From SZUA-36 sp963801195 (GTDB taxonomy: Bacteria > Pseudomonadota > Gammaproteobacteria > Xanthomonadales > SZUA-36), in assembly GCA_963801195.1 (NCBI GenBank), contig CAWDDX010000003.1, forward strand, positions 1,364,001 through 1,428,000: 64,000 bases of DNA. The letters are read 5' to 3'. The position numbers and the translations under genes are program-made. The notes under the pieces are model-generated. The model saw nothing but the letters and a program-made list of their open reading frames with translations, had not been told where the DNA came from and did not search any database. This document shows positions 36,060-45,051 of the stretch, in pieces. Every line of letters starts with the position of its first letter. Position 1 is the stretch's first letter.

Positions 36060-37565
36060 TCACTTCACTCCATGCATCAAACGCTGGATCAACGGCGCGA
36101 TCAGGAACAGCACGGCGCCGGAGCCGAGCAGGGCCCAGAAGCCGAAGGTGTAGCCCGAAAGCGCCGACGTCGTGGTCATGCCGGTCTCGCCGCTGACCGC
36201 ACTGGCGAAGATACCAGAAAGATTGTTGCCGATGCCGGTAGAAAGGAACCACCCGCCCATGCCAAGACCGACCAGGCGCACCGGGGCCAGCTTGGTCACC
36301 ATCGACAGGCCGATCGGTGACAAACAGAGCTCGCCGACCACTTGAATGATGTAGGCGGCCAACATGGTCCAAAACGGAATCTTGCCCACGTCGTTCACCA
36401 GGTTCGACAGCGCAAACATCAACAACAGGAAAGCCAGGCCATTGAACAGCAAGCCGAGGCCGAACTTGCGTGGAATCGAGGGGTTTATATTGCGCTTCGC
36501 CATCCACACCCAAAGCCAGGCGACGACGGGCGCGAGCATGATGACTGCTAGCGCCGGTACTGACTGAAACCATGCGGTTGGGAAGACGAAGCCGCCTAAG
36601 TCCCGGTTGACAATCTGGTCTGCGAGAAACGTGAACGAGTTGCCGGCTTGTTCGTAAAACATCCAAAACAGGATATTGAAGGCGAAGATGATCAGCATCG
36701 CAATGGTCTTGTCGCGGGCTACCGCGCCGTTGCGGATACCTTCGATCATCAGCATCGCGGCAAGACCGACGAATAGCGCTGTCAACACGTACTGGAGCAC
36801 TCCGGCGCCGAGCGTAAGCAGCGCGTAAATCAGCGGGATCACACACAATGCGCCGATCACCACGTAAGCTGACCGCTCGCGGCCTGGAGCCTCCTCCGGC
36901 GGTCTGCCGATATGCTGCAGTTGGCGCCGGCCGAAGTAGAACCACACCATGCTGATCAACATGCCGACCCCGGATGCGCCGAACACGTACTGGTAGGCGG
37001 GTGCGGCGTCAGTGCCAAACAGCGAGGTCGCCAGCCAGCCGGTAATGATCGGTGCGATGAACGCACCCATGTTGATGCCCATGTAAAAGATCGTGAAGCC
37101 CGAGTCGCGGCGCTCATCGTCCGTCGAGTACAGCTTGCCAACCATGGTCGAGATGTTCGGTTTGAACAAGCCGTTGCCGACGATGATCGTAGCGAGACCG
37201 AATTTGAACAGCACCGGGTCCGGCAGCATGATCATGAACAGGCCTGCAGCCATGAACACTGCCCCGATCAGAATCGAACGCTGGTAGCCGATGATCCGGT
37301 CGGCGACGTAGCCGCCGAAGATCGCGCCGGCATATACCAGCGCGAGATAGGAACCGTAGGTGAGATTGGCGTCGGCCTGGCCGGACTGATTACCAGCGTA
37401 GAACTGCGCCACGATGTAGAGCACCAGGGCCCAGCGGATGCCGTAGAACGCGAAGCGTTCCCAGAATTCCGACATGAACAGCATCCAGAGCGGACCGGGG
37501 TGGCCCATGAGTTGCTTGAACTCAGGGATCGGGTAGCGGTCTGGCAAGTTCGTGGCTTCGCTCAT
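36060..37565 (-). CDS. POT/PTR-family proton-dependent peptide transporter
   Basis: A 501-residue major facilitator with 12-14 membrane helices. The proton-coupling motif is in MSEFWERFAFYGIRWALVLY (ExxER). The PTR2 signature region is YGSYLALVYAGAIFGGYVAD with RSILIG, and FTIFYMGINMGAFIAP follows. ELCLSPIGLSMVTKLAP is the second PTR2 signature. It imports di- and tripeptides with protons across the inner membrane. Single gene; no peptidase adjoins it directly, though an S41 peptidase lies 1.4 kb away. Confidence 0.94.
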   Translation of the reverse strand: MSEATNLPDRYPIPEFKQLMGHPGPLWMLFMSEFWERFAFYGIRWALVLYIVAQFYAGNQSGQADANLTYGSYLALVYAGAIFGGYVADRIIGYQRSILIGAVFMAAGLFMIMLPDPVLFKFGLATIIVGNGLFKPNISTMVGKLYSTDDERRDSGFTIFYMGINMGAFIAPIITGWLATSLFGTDAAPAYQYVFGASGVGMLISMVWFYFGRRQLQHIGRPPEEAPGRERSAYVVIGALCVIPLIYALLTLGAGVLQYVLTALFVGLAAMLMIEGIRNGAVARDKTIAMLIIFAFNILFWMFYEQAGNSFTFLADQIVNRDLGGFVFPTAWFQSVPALAVIMLAPVVAWLWVWMAKRNINPSIPRKFGLGLLFNGLAFLLLMFALSNLVNDVGKIPFWTMLAAYIIQVVGELCLSPIGLSMVTKLAPVRLVGLGMGGWFLSTGIGNNLSGIFASAVSGETGMTTTSALSGYTFGFWALLGSGAVLFLIAPLIQRLMHGVK

Positions 37566-38050
37566 GCGGTGTCTCCGGGTGGTGTTGGAAAGAGCTCGCT
37601 TGAAGTAACTGCCGGGAGCGTCTGTGTCAAAGCGAAGATGGGAAGAATAAATGCGCTTCCCTTGGAAAGTAAAGCCTTCAATAAACTTTTTCCATGGAGA
37701 AATTCCCGGGTCAGAAATTCTAGGATCAGGGTAAAGTGTCAGAGTAGGTCTGGGTCTGACCTCCTATATAGGACACGTAAAGATCCGCAACTGGCCGTGA
37801 GCTCCTGTTCTCACCAACAAGGAGTGACCGTCCGGAGTCGGTCGCAAAGCAGTTATTCGTGACACTGTGTGCCAGATCGGATGGTAATTAATACAGCTTA
37901 ATCGAAGTTAGCCTGCATTCCATATTTCACAGCGATTGGTTTACCTATACCCCTTTTCAGTAGTTTCGAATTGCACCTTTTATCACCCCCGTGATCCGAT
38001 ATGGTTATTCTCCCGGATCGGCAGATGAGTGCAAGTATCAGGTTTTTCCA
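37566..38050. other. intergenic region, no gene seen
   Basis: 485 bases between the POT gene start and the TlpA-like gene end. Short frames on both strands lack ribosome sites and coding character. A small inverted repeat AGGTC/GACCT near 37745-37761 is the only structure noticed. Confidence 0.35.
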
Positions 38051-38646
38051 TCAAACACCCTTGACCAGGCTCTCCACCTCTTGGCGGAGAATCTCGCCTT
38101 TAATGCCGACCTGGCGCAAAGCGCCGTCTCGATCGATCAACCAGGTCGATGGAAGCCCGTTTACTTTATAAAGCTTCGCTGCCTCATTCCCGTAACCGTT
38201 TTCGGTGAATACCTGCTTCCAGGGGAAGCTGTTTTTCGACATGAATCGGTGTGCGCGTTCGACATCCGCTTCCTCATCCAGGCAAATACTGATTATCTCA
38301 AACCCCTGATCGTGCAGGTATTCATAGATTGCCCTTAGTTTGGGCAATTCCTTGAGACACGGAGGGCACCAGGTTGCCCAGAAATCTACAAGGACAACCT
38401 GGCCCTTGAGCGAAGCCAGTGAAATTTCGCCGCCGCTCAATGAGGGCAAATGAAAATCTTTTGCAGGATTGCCGATGGCGACCTCTTCCATGATCTCATC
38501 CATGACCCGAATAAAACGTTCATTTTGGCGCACCAGGTTGTAACGCTCGGCATCGAATACCTCGAACTTTGTAAACCCCCTCTCCCTGACGGCCTTTTCA
38601 ATCCAGAATAGCGCTTCATCACTATTGCCCAGAAAAACAGACGCAT
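38051..38646 (-). pseudogene. TlpA/thioredoxin-like redox protein, frameshift near start
   Basis: The main frame encodes a thioredoxin fold with IGNPAKDFHLPSLSGGEISL, active site VDFWATWCPPCLKELP (WCPPC) and cis-Pro region NGLPSTWLIDRDG. A GTG at 38533 would give 160 residues without a signal. However, an ideal ribosome site AAAAGGAG lies before ATG 38646, one base out of frame. Adding one T to the T5 run (38633-38637 complement) would fuse MRLFFLGNSDEALFWIEKAV to the main frame. So the gene is probably about 198 codons with a homopolymer frameshift, real or a sequencing error. Confidence 0.6.
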
Positions 38647-38943
38647 CGGAATCTCCTTTTGAATAGGGTCTGAAGCTGATTTATGAAACCAATGTTCACA
38701 ACAGGTCTTATATTTACTTTTAGGTTTGACACAATTTTCTTTTGCCTGGTTTAACCGTAATGGTTAAAACACACAAATAAACACACCGCGTAGATTTCCC
38801 GGCAATTGGTTTTTGTCATGCAGTTTTTGGAATGTTGTAAACCGTGCAAATTCTACGACTGCTCTCCATCTGGTAGCGGTCTTTCACTCCAGGCGAATGC
38901 CTATGACGGTTAACTGCCAGGAGCGGTCCTCTGTTGTGAGCAT

Positions 38944-40416
38944 TCAATCCTGTTGGATCAATTGCAGCGCTGCATCAAGAATTTCATCTTCCTGGGTAAA
39001 AGGATTATCACTGACCTCGTGGTCAGGAATGACACCCCGCGGGCGTGCATCACCACTGGGGCGTATCATGCAGGCCTTTGGGAAGACAACAAGCATATTG
39101 GTGTTTGGCAAATTGAATGTATGAATGGCGCCACACGAAGAAGGCGTGTCGGAAGTCTCCTCTCCCACAACGATTCCAAATTTGTAGTCCTGCACAATGG
39201 CTGCAACTGCGGTGGCGTTGGAAAAGCTGAAACGATCGACCAGGGTTATAACCTCTCCTTTGAACGCAAGTTCATCGGTTCTTGGCTGTGTCGTGCCGAG
39301 TTCAACATCAAATCGGGATCCATCCTCAAGGGTCATGATCTGTTGTTTCATTTCCGCCAGTTCGGGCATATCCACGTCCTTCCAAAAGGACTTGGTCACC
39401 GGACTGGTCCGGACACTGAATTTTGATGCAATACGGAAAGGCTTATCTGCAAAATAGGCGATCATTGGATCACTGAAGGAGTTATCGCCACCACGATTTC
39501 TGCGAAGATCAAGAATAAGATGCTGTGATTTTTTCCTGGCAATCTCAGTAAATGCAGAATCGATGAATTCCAGAAACTCCCCGTTATTGAATGCTTCCTG
39601 TGTAGATATGTCATCTGTCTCGGCATTGAGAAAAACACCTGGGCGTAAGTAGGCAACATCGCCGATGAATTTGAAGGTTCTGCCACTTATCATGAGCGGC
39701 GGCGACTTTACCGTCTGTTCTTTTTGCTGGTATTGCTCAAGAGTCAACCCTTGAACTTCAGCGATTATTTGCTCCCCGTCTGGCTTTTTGACGTGAACAG
39801 TGCCTGAAGGGAAATCACCAAAAACATACCACCACATACCCATGATCGATCCGGTTTCCAGTAAAGCCTTCTTGGAGTATTCACTTTCACCCTGCTTATA
39901 GGTATAAATCTTGTCGAGCAGTTGACGAATGTCAGTCCCGTTGACTGCCAGGATTTCATCGCCGGCTTCAAGCTGCTCGTTGTCAGACCAATTTTCCGAT
40001 AACAGCACCTTCCCCCCCAGGAAGCTGATTTCGAGGGGGATCCGCCGTCCACCATTAAGGTAAAACTGCTCATACGCCTCGGTGGGAAAACCCAATACAC
40101 AATGCGAAAACCCCGCAAGGACCACGAACGGCCGCAACAGGCGATTGGCCTCAAGATAGGTCATCGGGCCGGAAATTGAGCTCATTATCTGCTCAAAAGC
40201 ATGATCGTAGTCGGTTTTGGAAGTGCGAAGGAAAAGGTCGTAAGTACTGATTTGAAGTGTCTCGTATAGAAAAACAAGATCCTCGCGCACGGCCTCTGCA
40301 GAATATAGGACCGGCGCATTGGAAGGTGTATTCCCGGCTCCATTTGTCATCACTGGAGTAATCAAAAGACAAAAAAGGACCAACACGGTCAAAATCTTGT
40401 GTAAAACACGATTCAT
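38944..40416 (-). CDS. exported S41-family (C-terminal processing type) peptidase
   Basis: A 490-residue protein with a signal peptide (ILTVLVLFCLLITPVMTNGAG). A PDZ-like middle (SDNEQLEAGDEILAVNGTDI) is followed by the S41 core: HLILDLRRNRGGDNSFSDP, then the nucleophile region TLVDRFSFSNATAVAAIVQD and GIVVGEETSDTPSSC. The usual catalytic Ser is the Ser in FSFSNA; the Lys base is not obvious. Probably a periplasmic protease or carboxyl-terminal peptidase-like hydrolase. ATG 40416 has GGGAG 8 bases upstream. Single gene. Confidence 0.85.
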   Translation of the reverse strand: MNRVLHKILTVLVLFCLLITPVMTNGAGNTPSNAPVLYSAEAVREDLVFLYETLQISTYDLFLRTSKTDYDHAFEQIMSSISGPMTYLEANRLLRPFVVLAGFSHCVLGFPTEAYEQFYLNGGRRIPLEISFLGGKVLLSENWSDNEQLEAGDEILAVNGTDIRQLLDKIYTYKQGESEYSKKALLETGSIMGMWWYVFGDFPSGTVHVKKPDGEQIIAEVQGLTLEQYQQKEQTVKSPPLMISGRTFKFIGDVAYLRPGVFLNAETDDISTQEAFNNGEFLEFIDSAFTEIARKKSQHLILDLRRNRGGDNSFSDPMIAYFADKPFRIASKFSVRTSPVTKSFWKDVDMPELAEMKQQIMTLEDGSRFDVELGTTQPRTDELAFKGEVITLVDRFSFSNATAVAAIVQDYKFGIVVGEETSDTPSSCGAIHTFNLPNTNMLVVFPKACMIRPSGDARPRGVIPDHEVSDNPFTQEDEILDAALQLIQQD

Positions 40417-40835
40417 CACGGAAACTCCCTATGTGTAGAAACTGTATATAAGCTACACGAGAGGCAGCGTGTATTTGTTACATAATAAGTAGCATCGCAA
40501 TACTGCCCGGCATAAGCCGTTGATAGTTTATTTTAAGACTGGGAGCTATCTGGGCAAGATCCGATTCTCTATGCGGGTCCGGATATTCGGTTCCCATTGT
40601 TTTTGGCTTGCCAATACTCGTGACCTGGCGTGGGTCAGCAGCCGTTAGCGGAAACTCATGAACATTGAAAAGCTGTTTTCTGAATGACTGCTTAGCGCAA
40701 AGAAGCGGAATTCCACCTGATGATGTGGTTTGCTTTTCATTCGGGATATTACTGATCGTTACCATCAAGCCAATGCTCCGGGAACGGTCATATATCGATC
40801 ATCCTGGTAAATTGTTCAGGGTCGTGCCCATTTGC
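40417..40835. other. intergenic region, no gene seen
   Basis: About 420 bases between two same-strand genes, presumably holding the S41 promoter. No repeat, hairpin or coding frame was convincing. Confidence 0.3.
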
Positions 40836-41321
40836 CTAAGGGGTGGCAGGGCAGTTGTCTTTTTCCACCGTCCACATCCAGTTCGCAATTTTCCAGCTGC
40901 CATCGATCCTGACGAGGTCGGCCGAATCGATACCGCAATGCGAAAACTTTCCATCGATGATGAATTCGTATTCGCCCCAAACGACGGCGATGGGGCCGCG
41001 GATCATCACCACCGGCTCGCCGGTCCAGCCTTCCGCATATTCATGACCGTCATCGGTATCGCCCGCGACCAGCGCCTCATTGCTTGCGATGCGAAATTCC
41101 AACTCGCCCGGACTGCCGTTCGGGTGGGCCCGGAAACTGAGACTCGTGCCCTCGGCCAGCTGGATAGCACGCATGTCATCCGGGTTACGGGAAGCGACCG
41201 CGGCAAAGGCCTGCTCCATCAATGCGAGTACGGCTTCGCGTTCATCGCTTTCAGAATTCGCAAAGCCTGCGAGGGGTAATGACAGCAGGGCCAGGCACAG
41301 CAACAGCATTCGTTTCGACAT
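40836..41321 (-). CDS. exported NTF2-like (SnoaL/DUF4440) protein
   Basis: A 161-residue secreted protein. Signal peptide MSKRMLLLCLALLSLPLAGFA, then an NTF2-like cone: an N-terminal helix EREAVLALMEQAFAAVASRN, the middle VVMIRGPIAVVWGEYEFIID and the C-terminal DSADLVRIDGSWKIANWMWT. This is the usual SnoaL-like ketosteroid-isomerase fold, here probably periplasmic. No specific substrate is indicated. It lies downstream of the two amidohydrolase genes on the same strand (66 bases after), so co-expression is possible. Confidence 0.8.
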   Translation of the reverse strand: MSKRMLLLCLALLSLPLAGFANSESDEREAVLALMEQAFAAVASRNPDDMRAIQLAEGTSLSFRAHPNGSPGELEFRIASNEALVAGDTDDGHEYAEGWTGEPVVMIRGPIAVVWGEYEFIIDGKFSHCGIDSADLVRIDGSWKIANWMWTVEKDNCPATP

Positions 41322-41387
41322 GGTTGATCCCGTTACTTGAAGTGTGAATCAGTATAGGTGGCGTTCATGTACCTGGCCCTTTTTTAC

Positions 41388-42638
41388 TCAGGGCTTGATA
41401 TACGCTCTCGGCATGTCCGGATGCTGAGGCAGGTAACGGTCCCTCAGTTTCGTCTGGCGTGATTCCATCGGTATCAGTTCGCCATTGATGACGACAACCT
41501 CGGCGGCGCTGGTGACTTCCAGCGGGTCACCGCTCCACAGCACTACATTGGCCGGCTTGTCTTTCTGTATGCTGCCTTGCTGGCCAGCGACACCGAAAAT
41601 GCTGGCCGGATTGATCGTCAATGCGGCAATGCCTTCCTCGTGCGGCAGACCGTAGGAAACGGCGTTGCCCGCCATCTGGCGTTGCTTGCGGGAGTTATGC
41701 GTCTCGCCGCCGCTGATGGCGATGACGACGCCCGCGGCCTCCAGCATCGCTGCATTGTTGAGACGTGAACCCAGGCTGTCGAAGTTGGACGGCAGGTTGT
41801 CCAGCGGGTTGAGTAATACCGGTACTTTTGCGGCGGCCAGTTCGCGGGCAACCATCCACGCCTCCCTGCCGCCTGAAATGACCAGGTCCAGGCCGTAGCG
41901 CTGTGCAAAGCTGATGGTTTCGAGGATATCGCTGGCCCGGTCCACATTGATGACCACCTTGCCAGCGGTCACGAACGAGGACAGGGTGCCGCGGCCTGCA
42001 CGTGTCAGCAGTGCGGTTTCTGTCGATGTGGGCGGGATGTCCGCTTCCTGCATCGCCTGGTTAAGCAGCATCCACTGGGCGGCACGCGAACCGCCGCTCA
42101 GACTGCTGGCGTCCCTGCCGACGTTGATGAACAGCACCGGCTTGCCAAAAAAGCTATCGTAACCGCCGTCGAGCCGGACCATCCGACCCTGGCCGCCAAA
42201 GATCGAACCTTCCGTATCCGCGCCCAGCAGCGTGAAACTGAAACCTTCGATACGCGTGACCGGAATCAGGCTGGAGTTTGGATTGTAGGCCGGTGTGACA
42301 TCAAACTCGGGTCGCATTTCCTGCAGCGCCAGACCGGTGTCGGTAGACTCCTCCACCGCCGGAATTTCGCTGATGCCGATAGCGGTTATGCCGGCGAAGA
42401 ACCCGGGCGTCAGCGGTTTGCCCCTGGCTTCAAAAATAATGGCATCGCCCTCGGGTAGCGGCAAATCCTTGCCAATACTTTGGACCACGCCAGCGGAAAT
42501 GAAAACATCGGTATTTTCCAGGACAACGCCCCCGGTCATCGTGTGGACGCTGGCGCCGCGGATCATGATGGCGTCCGCCTGCGCCGCCACGGATACCGCG
42601 GCCATGCAGCCAATCAAAATCGTTTTAAAAATTTTCAT
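41388..42638 (-). CDS. amidohydrolase-like protein lacking the HxH metal motif
   Basis: A 416-residue exported member of the amidohydrolase superfamily (signal peptide ending VAAQADA). The fold markers are present (IMIRGASVHTMTGG, INPASIFGV, GSIQKDKPANVVLWSGDPLE). However, the beta-1 strand that normally reads PGLIDxHxH here reads PLTPGFFAGITAIG, with no His pair. It is therefore probably a non-catalytic partner or has changed metal binding. It overlaps the stop of the next upstream gene by 4 bases, so it is produced together with the intact amidohydrolase 42635-44002. Confidence 0.85.
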   Translation of the reverse strand: MKIFKTILIGCMAAVSVAAQADAIMIRGASVHTMTGGVVLENTDVFISAGVVQSIGKDLPLPEGDAIIFEARGKPLTPGFFAGITAIGISEIPAVEESTDTGLALQEMRPEFDVTPAYNPNSSLIPVTRIEGFSFTLLGADTEGSIFGGQGRMVRLDGGYDSFFGKPVLFINVGRDASSLSGGSRAAQWMLLNQAMQEADIPPTSTETALLTRAGRGTLSSFVTAGKVVINVDRASDILETISFAQRYGLDLVISGGREAWMVARELAAAKVPVLLNPLDNLPSNFDSLGSRLNNAAMLEAAGVVIAISGGETHNSRKQRQMAGNAVSYGLPHEEGIAALTINPASIFGVAGQQGSIQKDKPANVVLWSGDPLEVTSAAEVVVINGELIPMESRQTKLRDRYLPQHPDMPRAYIKP

Positions 42639-44002
42639 TTCAACACCCCCTGCAACTGGCCCAGTTCGAAATCGGAAACCGGTTGAAGATCCGGGTTTTC
42701 GCGGTCATAGACCAATGCACCATCGATATACACGTGGTCGGCCTTGGCATAAACGCTGAACGGGTTGCCGTTCCATAGTACGACATCGGCCATTTTCCCG
42801 GCTTCCAGCGAACCGGTGTAGCTGTCAATACCCAGTGACTTTGCGGCATTGGATGTAATCCAGGCAATGGCGTGTTCCGGCGTAATGTCCATACCCACGC
42901 GGTTACCGCTGCCCATGGCCTTGGCGGCCTCCTGGTTCAGACGCTGGATGCCCTCGGCATCATCCGAATGCACGATGGCGCAGCTGCCCTCTGGCCGGTC
43001 CACAATGGCAATGTTTTCCTGGATGCCGTCGTAAGCCTCCATTTTGAAACCCCACCAGTCTGCCCACAAAGCCCCGCAGACACCCTTCTCAGCAAGTGTG
43101 TCGGCGATTTTGTAGGCCTCCACACCGTGGTGAAAGGTGCCGACCTTGTAGTGGAATTCATCCGCCATGTCGAGGATGGTGATCATTTCGTCGGCGCGGT
43201 AGCAGTGCATGTGGACGATGATGTCACCCTTCAGCACGCCGGCCAGCGTTTCCAGTCTCAGGTCGCGTTTGGGCGCCTTGGCATCATCCTTGTTGTCAGC
43301 GAGCTTCTTCTCGTAGTCCGCCCAGTCATCGATATATTGCTGTGCATCGATCCATTGTGCCCGGTAGAGGGCCATGTTACCCATGCGGGTCGATGGCATT
43401 TGCTTGCGCTCGCCGTAGACGCGTTTGGGGTTTTCACCACAGGCCATTTTCAGCCCGTAAGGCGCGCCGGGAAACTTCATACCCTGGTAGCTGTTGCTAT
43501 ACACGTTCTTCAGGGTCACGCCGCGTCCGCCGATCAGGTTTCCCGAGCCGGGCAGGATCTGCAGCGAGGTGATACCGCCTGCGAGCGCGCGTGAAAAACC
43601 GGGGTCCTGCGGCCAGATACTGTGTTCGGCCCAGACATTGGCTGTGGTCGGGTTGGTCATTTCGTTGCCGTCCGAGTTGGCCTGGACATTGGGACTGGCA
43701 TAGACACCCAGGTGTGAATGGACATCGATCAGGCCGGGTGTTACCCAACGCCCTTTGGCGTCGATGGTGGTCACGCCGGCGGGAACTTCACCCTCACCGA
43801 CAAAAACGATTTTTCCGCCCGATAACAACAGGCTGGCATCTTCCAGACGTTCGCCGGTACCGGTCAGGATGGTGGCATGGGTGATCAGCGTGGGTTCCGA
43901 CGGCAGCGGTGCATAGGTCGAAGGGTAGTCTTCGGCCCACGTCAGGCCGATTGGCAATGTCAGCAGCACCGGCAGGAGGGCCAGCAGGGTTCTATAGCGC
44001 AT
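42635..44002 (-). CDS. exported metal-dependent amidohydrolase
   Basis: A 455-residue enzyme with a signal peptide (TLLALLPVLLTLPIGLTWA). The metal-binding HxH is in VTPGLIDVHSHLGVYA. The later DIIVHMHCYRADEM and VGTFHHGVEA supply further His ligands, and CAIVHSDDAEG the Asp/His region. NAAKSLGIDSYTGSLEAGKMADVVLWNGNP is the typical end. It probably hydrolyses a cyclic or peptide-like amide (imidazolonepropionase/dipeptidase-like group); the substrate is unknown. ATG 44002 is chosen because the signal peptide begins there. First gene of a coupled pair with 41388-42638. Confidence 0.88.
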   Translation of the reverse strand: MRYRTLLALLPVLLTLPIGLTWAEDYPSTYAPLPSEPTLITHATILTGTGERLEDASLLLSGGKIVFVGEGEVPAGVTTIDAKGRWVTPGLIDVHSHLGVYASPNVQANSDGNEMTNPTTANVWAEHSIWPQDPGFSRALAGGITSLQILPGSGNLIGGRGVTLKNVYSNSYQGMKFPGAPYGLKMACGENPKRVYGERKQMPSTRMGNMALYRAQWIDAQQYIDDWADYEKKLADNKDDAKAPKRDLRLETLAGVLKGDIIVHMHCYRADEMITILDMADEFHYKVGTFHHGVEAYKIADTLAEKGVCGALWADWWGFKMEAYDGIQENIAIVDRPEGSCAIVHSDDAEGIQRLNQEAAKAMGSGNRVGMDITPEHAIAWITSNAAKSLGIDSYTGSLEAGKMADVVLWNGNPFSVYAKADHVYIDGALVYDRENPDLQPVSDFELGQLQGVLK

Positions 44003-44150
44003 GAGTTGTCCTTCAAAAGGGGTAAACCAGCCATGGTAACAAACGGCGGGAAAATTGCCTACGTGCAAAACCGGCAAGACCGCGCTTCTCGGTATAATCA
44101 GCCGTGTGACGGTATAAATGGACCGCGCTTGCCGGTATCATCCACACGCA

Positions 44151-44825
44151 ATGAACACGAGTACACAAGCGCCGCCTGGCGGGTTACCGGTTGAGCTGGA
44201 AAGATGGATTGAATCCAGCCTGGCGTCCGGGTCGAATATCCTCGCCACCTCGAACCAGGGTATCGTGTTGTTATACGAGGGTGAAACCCGCAAACTCGTG
44301 ATCAAGTCCGCCATGGGCCGCGGCCCGGTCCGCAGGGCCCGGCAGGCGACGCTCGAACGCGAATACGCGGCCTACCGGCGCTTAAGCGGTGTCGAGGGTG
44401 TACCGGCCTGTTACGGACTGCTCGCAGGCCGCTACCTGGTAATGGAATTCATCGATGGCACCCCTTACCGGCACGCGACCTGGCAGGATCGCGACGAATG
44501 GTTCGCACAGCTTCTTGTGGTGATCCGCGCCTTTCATTCGCGCGGCGTCAGCCACGGTGATCTGAAATCAAAGACCAACATGATCGTCGGTGTGGATGAG
44601 AAGCCCTACATCATCGATTTTGGCACCACGTTCATGCGCAAGGACGGGTTTCACCCCGTCAACAACCACCTGTTCGAGTACGGCAAACGGCTGGATATCA
44701 ACGCCTGGGTCAAGCACAAGTATCACGGGCGGTATAAAAATGCCTCCGAGGAGGACCGTCAACTACTTAACTATTCGAAACTCGAATGGGTGGTCAGGAA
44801 ACTGCGTGGCCGGCCGATGCACTGA
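44151..44825 (+). CDS. RIO/LPS-kinase-like protein kinase
   Basis: A 224-residue protein of the kinase superfamily, short like Kdo-kinase/RIO members. The nucleotide Lys lies in TRKLVIKSAMGRGPVRRARQ. The hinge is RYLVMEFIDGTPYR, the catalytic loop is SHGDLKSKTNMIV (HxDxxxxN), and the metal motif is YIIDFGTTFM (DFG). These residues indicate activity; the substrate (LPS sugar or protein) is unknown. ATG 44151 is preferred over an earlier frame start. It is convergent with the ole operon, separated by a REP array, so it is probably a separate transcript. Confidence 0.82.
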   Translation: MNTSTQAPPGGLPVELERWIESSLASGSNILATSNQGIVLLYEGETRKLVIKSAMGRGPVRRARQATLEREYAAYRRLSGVEGVPACYGLLAGRYLVMEFIDGTPYRHATWQDRDEWFAQLLVVIRAFHSRGVSHGDLKSKTNMIVGVDEKPYIIDFGTTFMRKDGFHPVNNHLFEYGKRLDINAWVKHKYHGRYKNASEEDRQLLNYSKLEWVVRKLRGRPMH

Positions 44826-44870
44826 TGTTTTGAGGGGGTGTGAATAGATGCTCTGCGAGGCTTATGGAGG

Positions 44871-45035
44871 TCCCGGCCTTCGCCGGGATGACGGTGGTAT
44901 TTAGCCGGGATGGCGGTGGTATTTAGCCGGGATGACGGTGGTATTTAGCCGGGATGACGGTGGTATTTAGCCGGGATGACGGTGGTATTTAGCCGGGATG
45001 ACGGTGGTAGTTAGCCGGGATGTGGGTGGTAGTTA
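44871..45035. repeat. REP-like hairpin followed by seven 22-bp tandem repeats
   Basis: An inverted repeat TCCCGGC / GCCGGGA (loop CTTC) at 44871-44888 opens the array. From 44882 the 22-bp unit (GCCGGGATGACGGTGGTATT plus TA) is repeated seven times to 45035, with minor substitutions in the second, sixth and last copies. The core matches the REP palindromes at 10703 and 60190. No spacers, so not a CRISPR. It fills the gap between the convergent kinase and oleD genes. Confidence 0.9.
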
Positions 45036-45051
45036 TATATGTTTTCCTCCC

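Noticed and set aside
36912..37862. 316-codon plus-strand frame opposite the POT transporter
   Set aside because: Antisense shadow of a clear 501-residue transporter.
42872..43594. 240-codon plus-strand frame opposite the amidohydrolase
   Set aside because: Antisense shadow; the minus strand has the HSH and other metal motifs.
44882..45035. Regularly spaced repeats, CRISPR-like at first sight
   Set aside because: Units are contiguous 22-bp copies with no unique spacers and no cas genes nearby.
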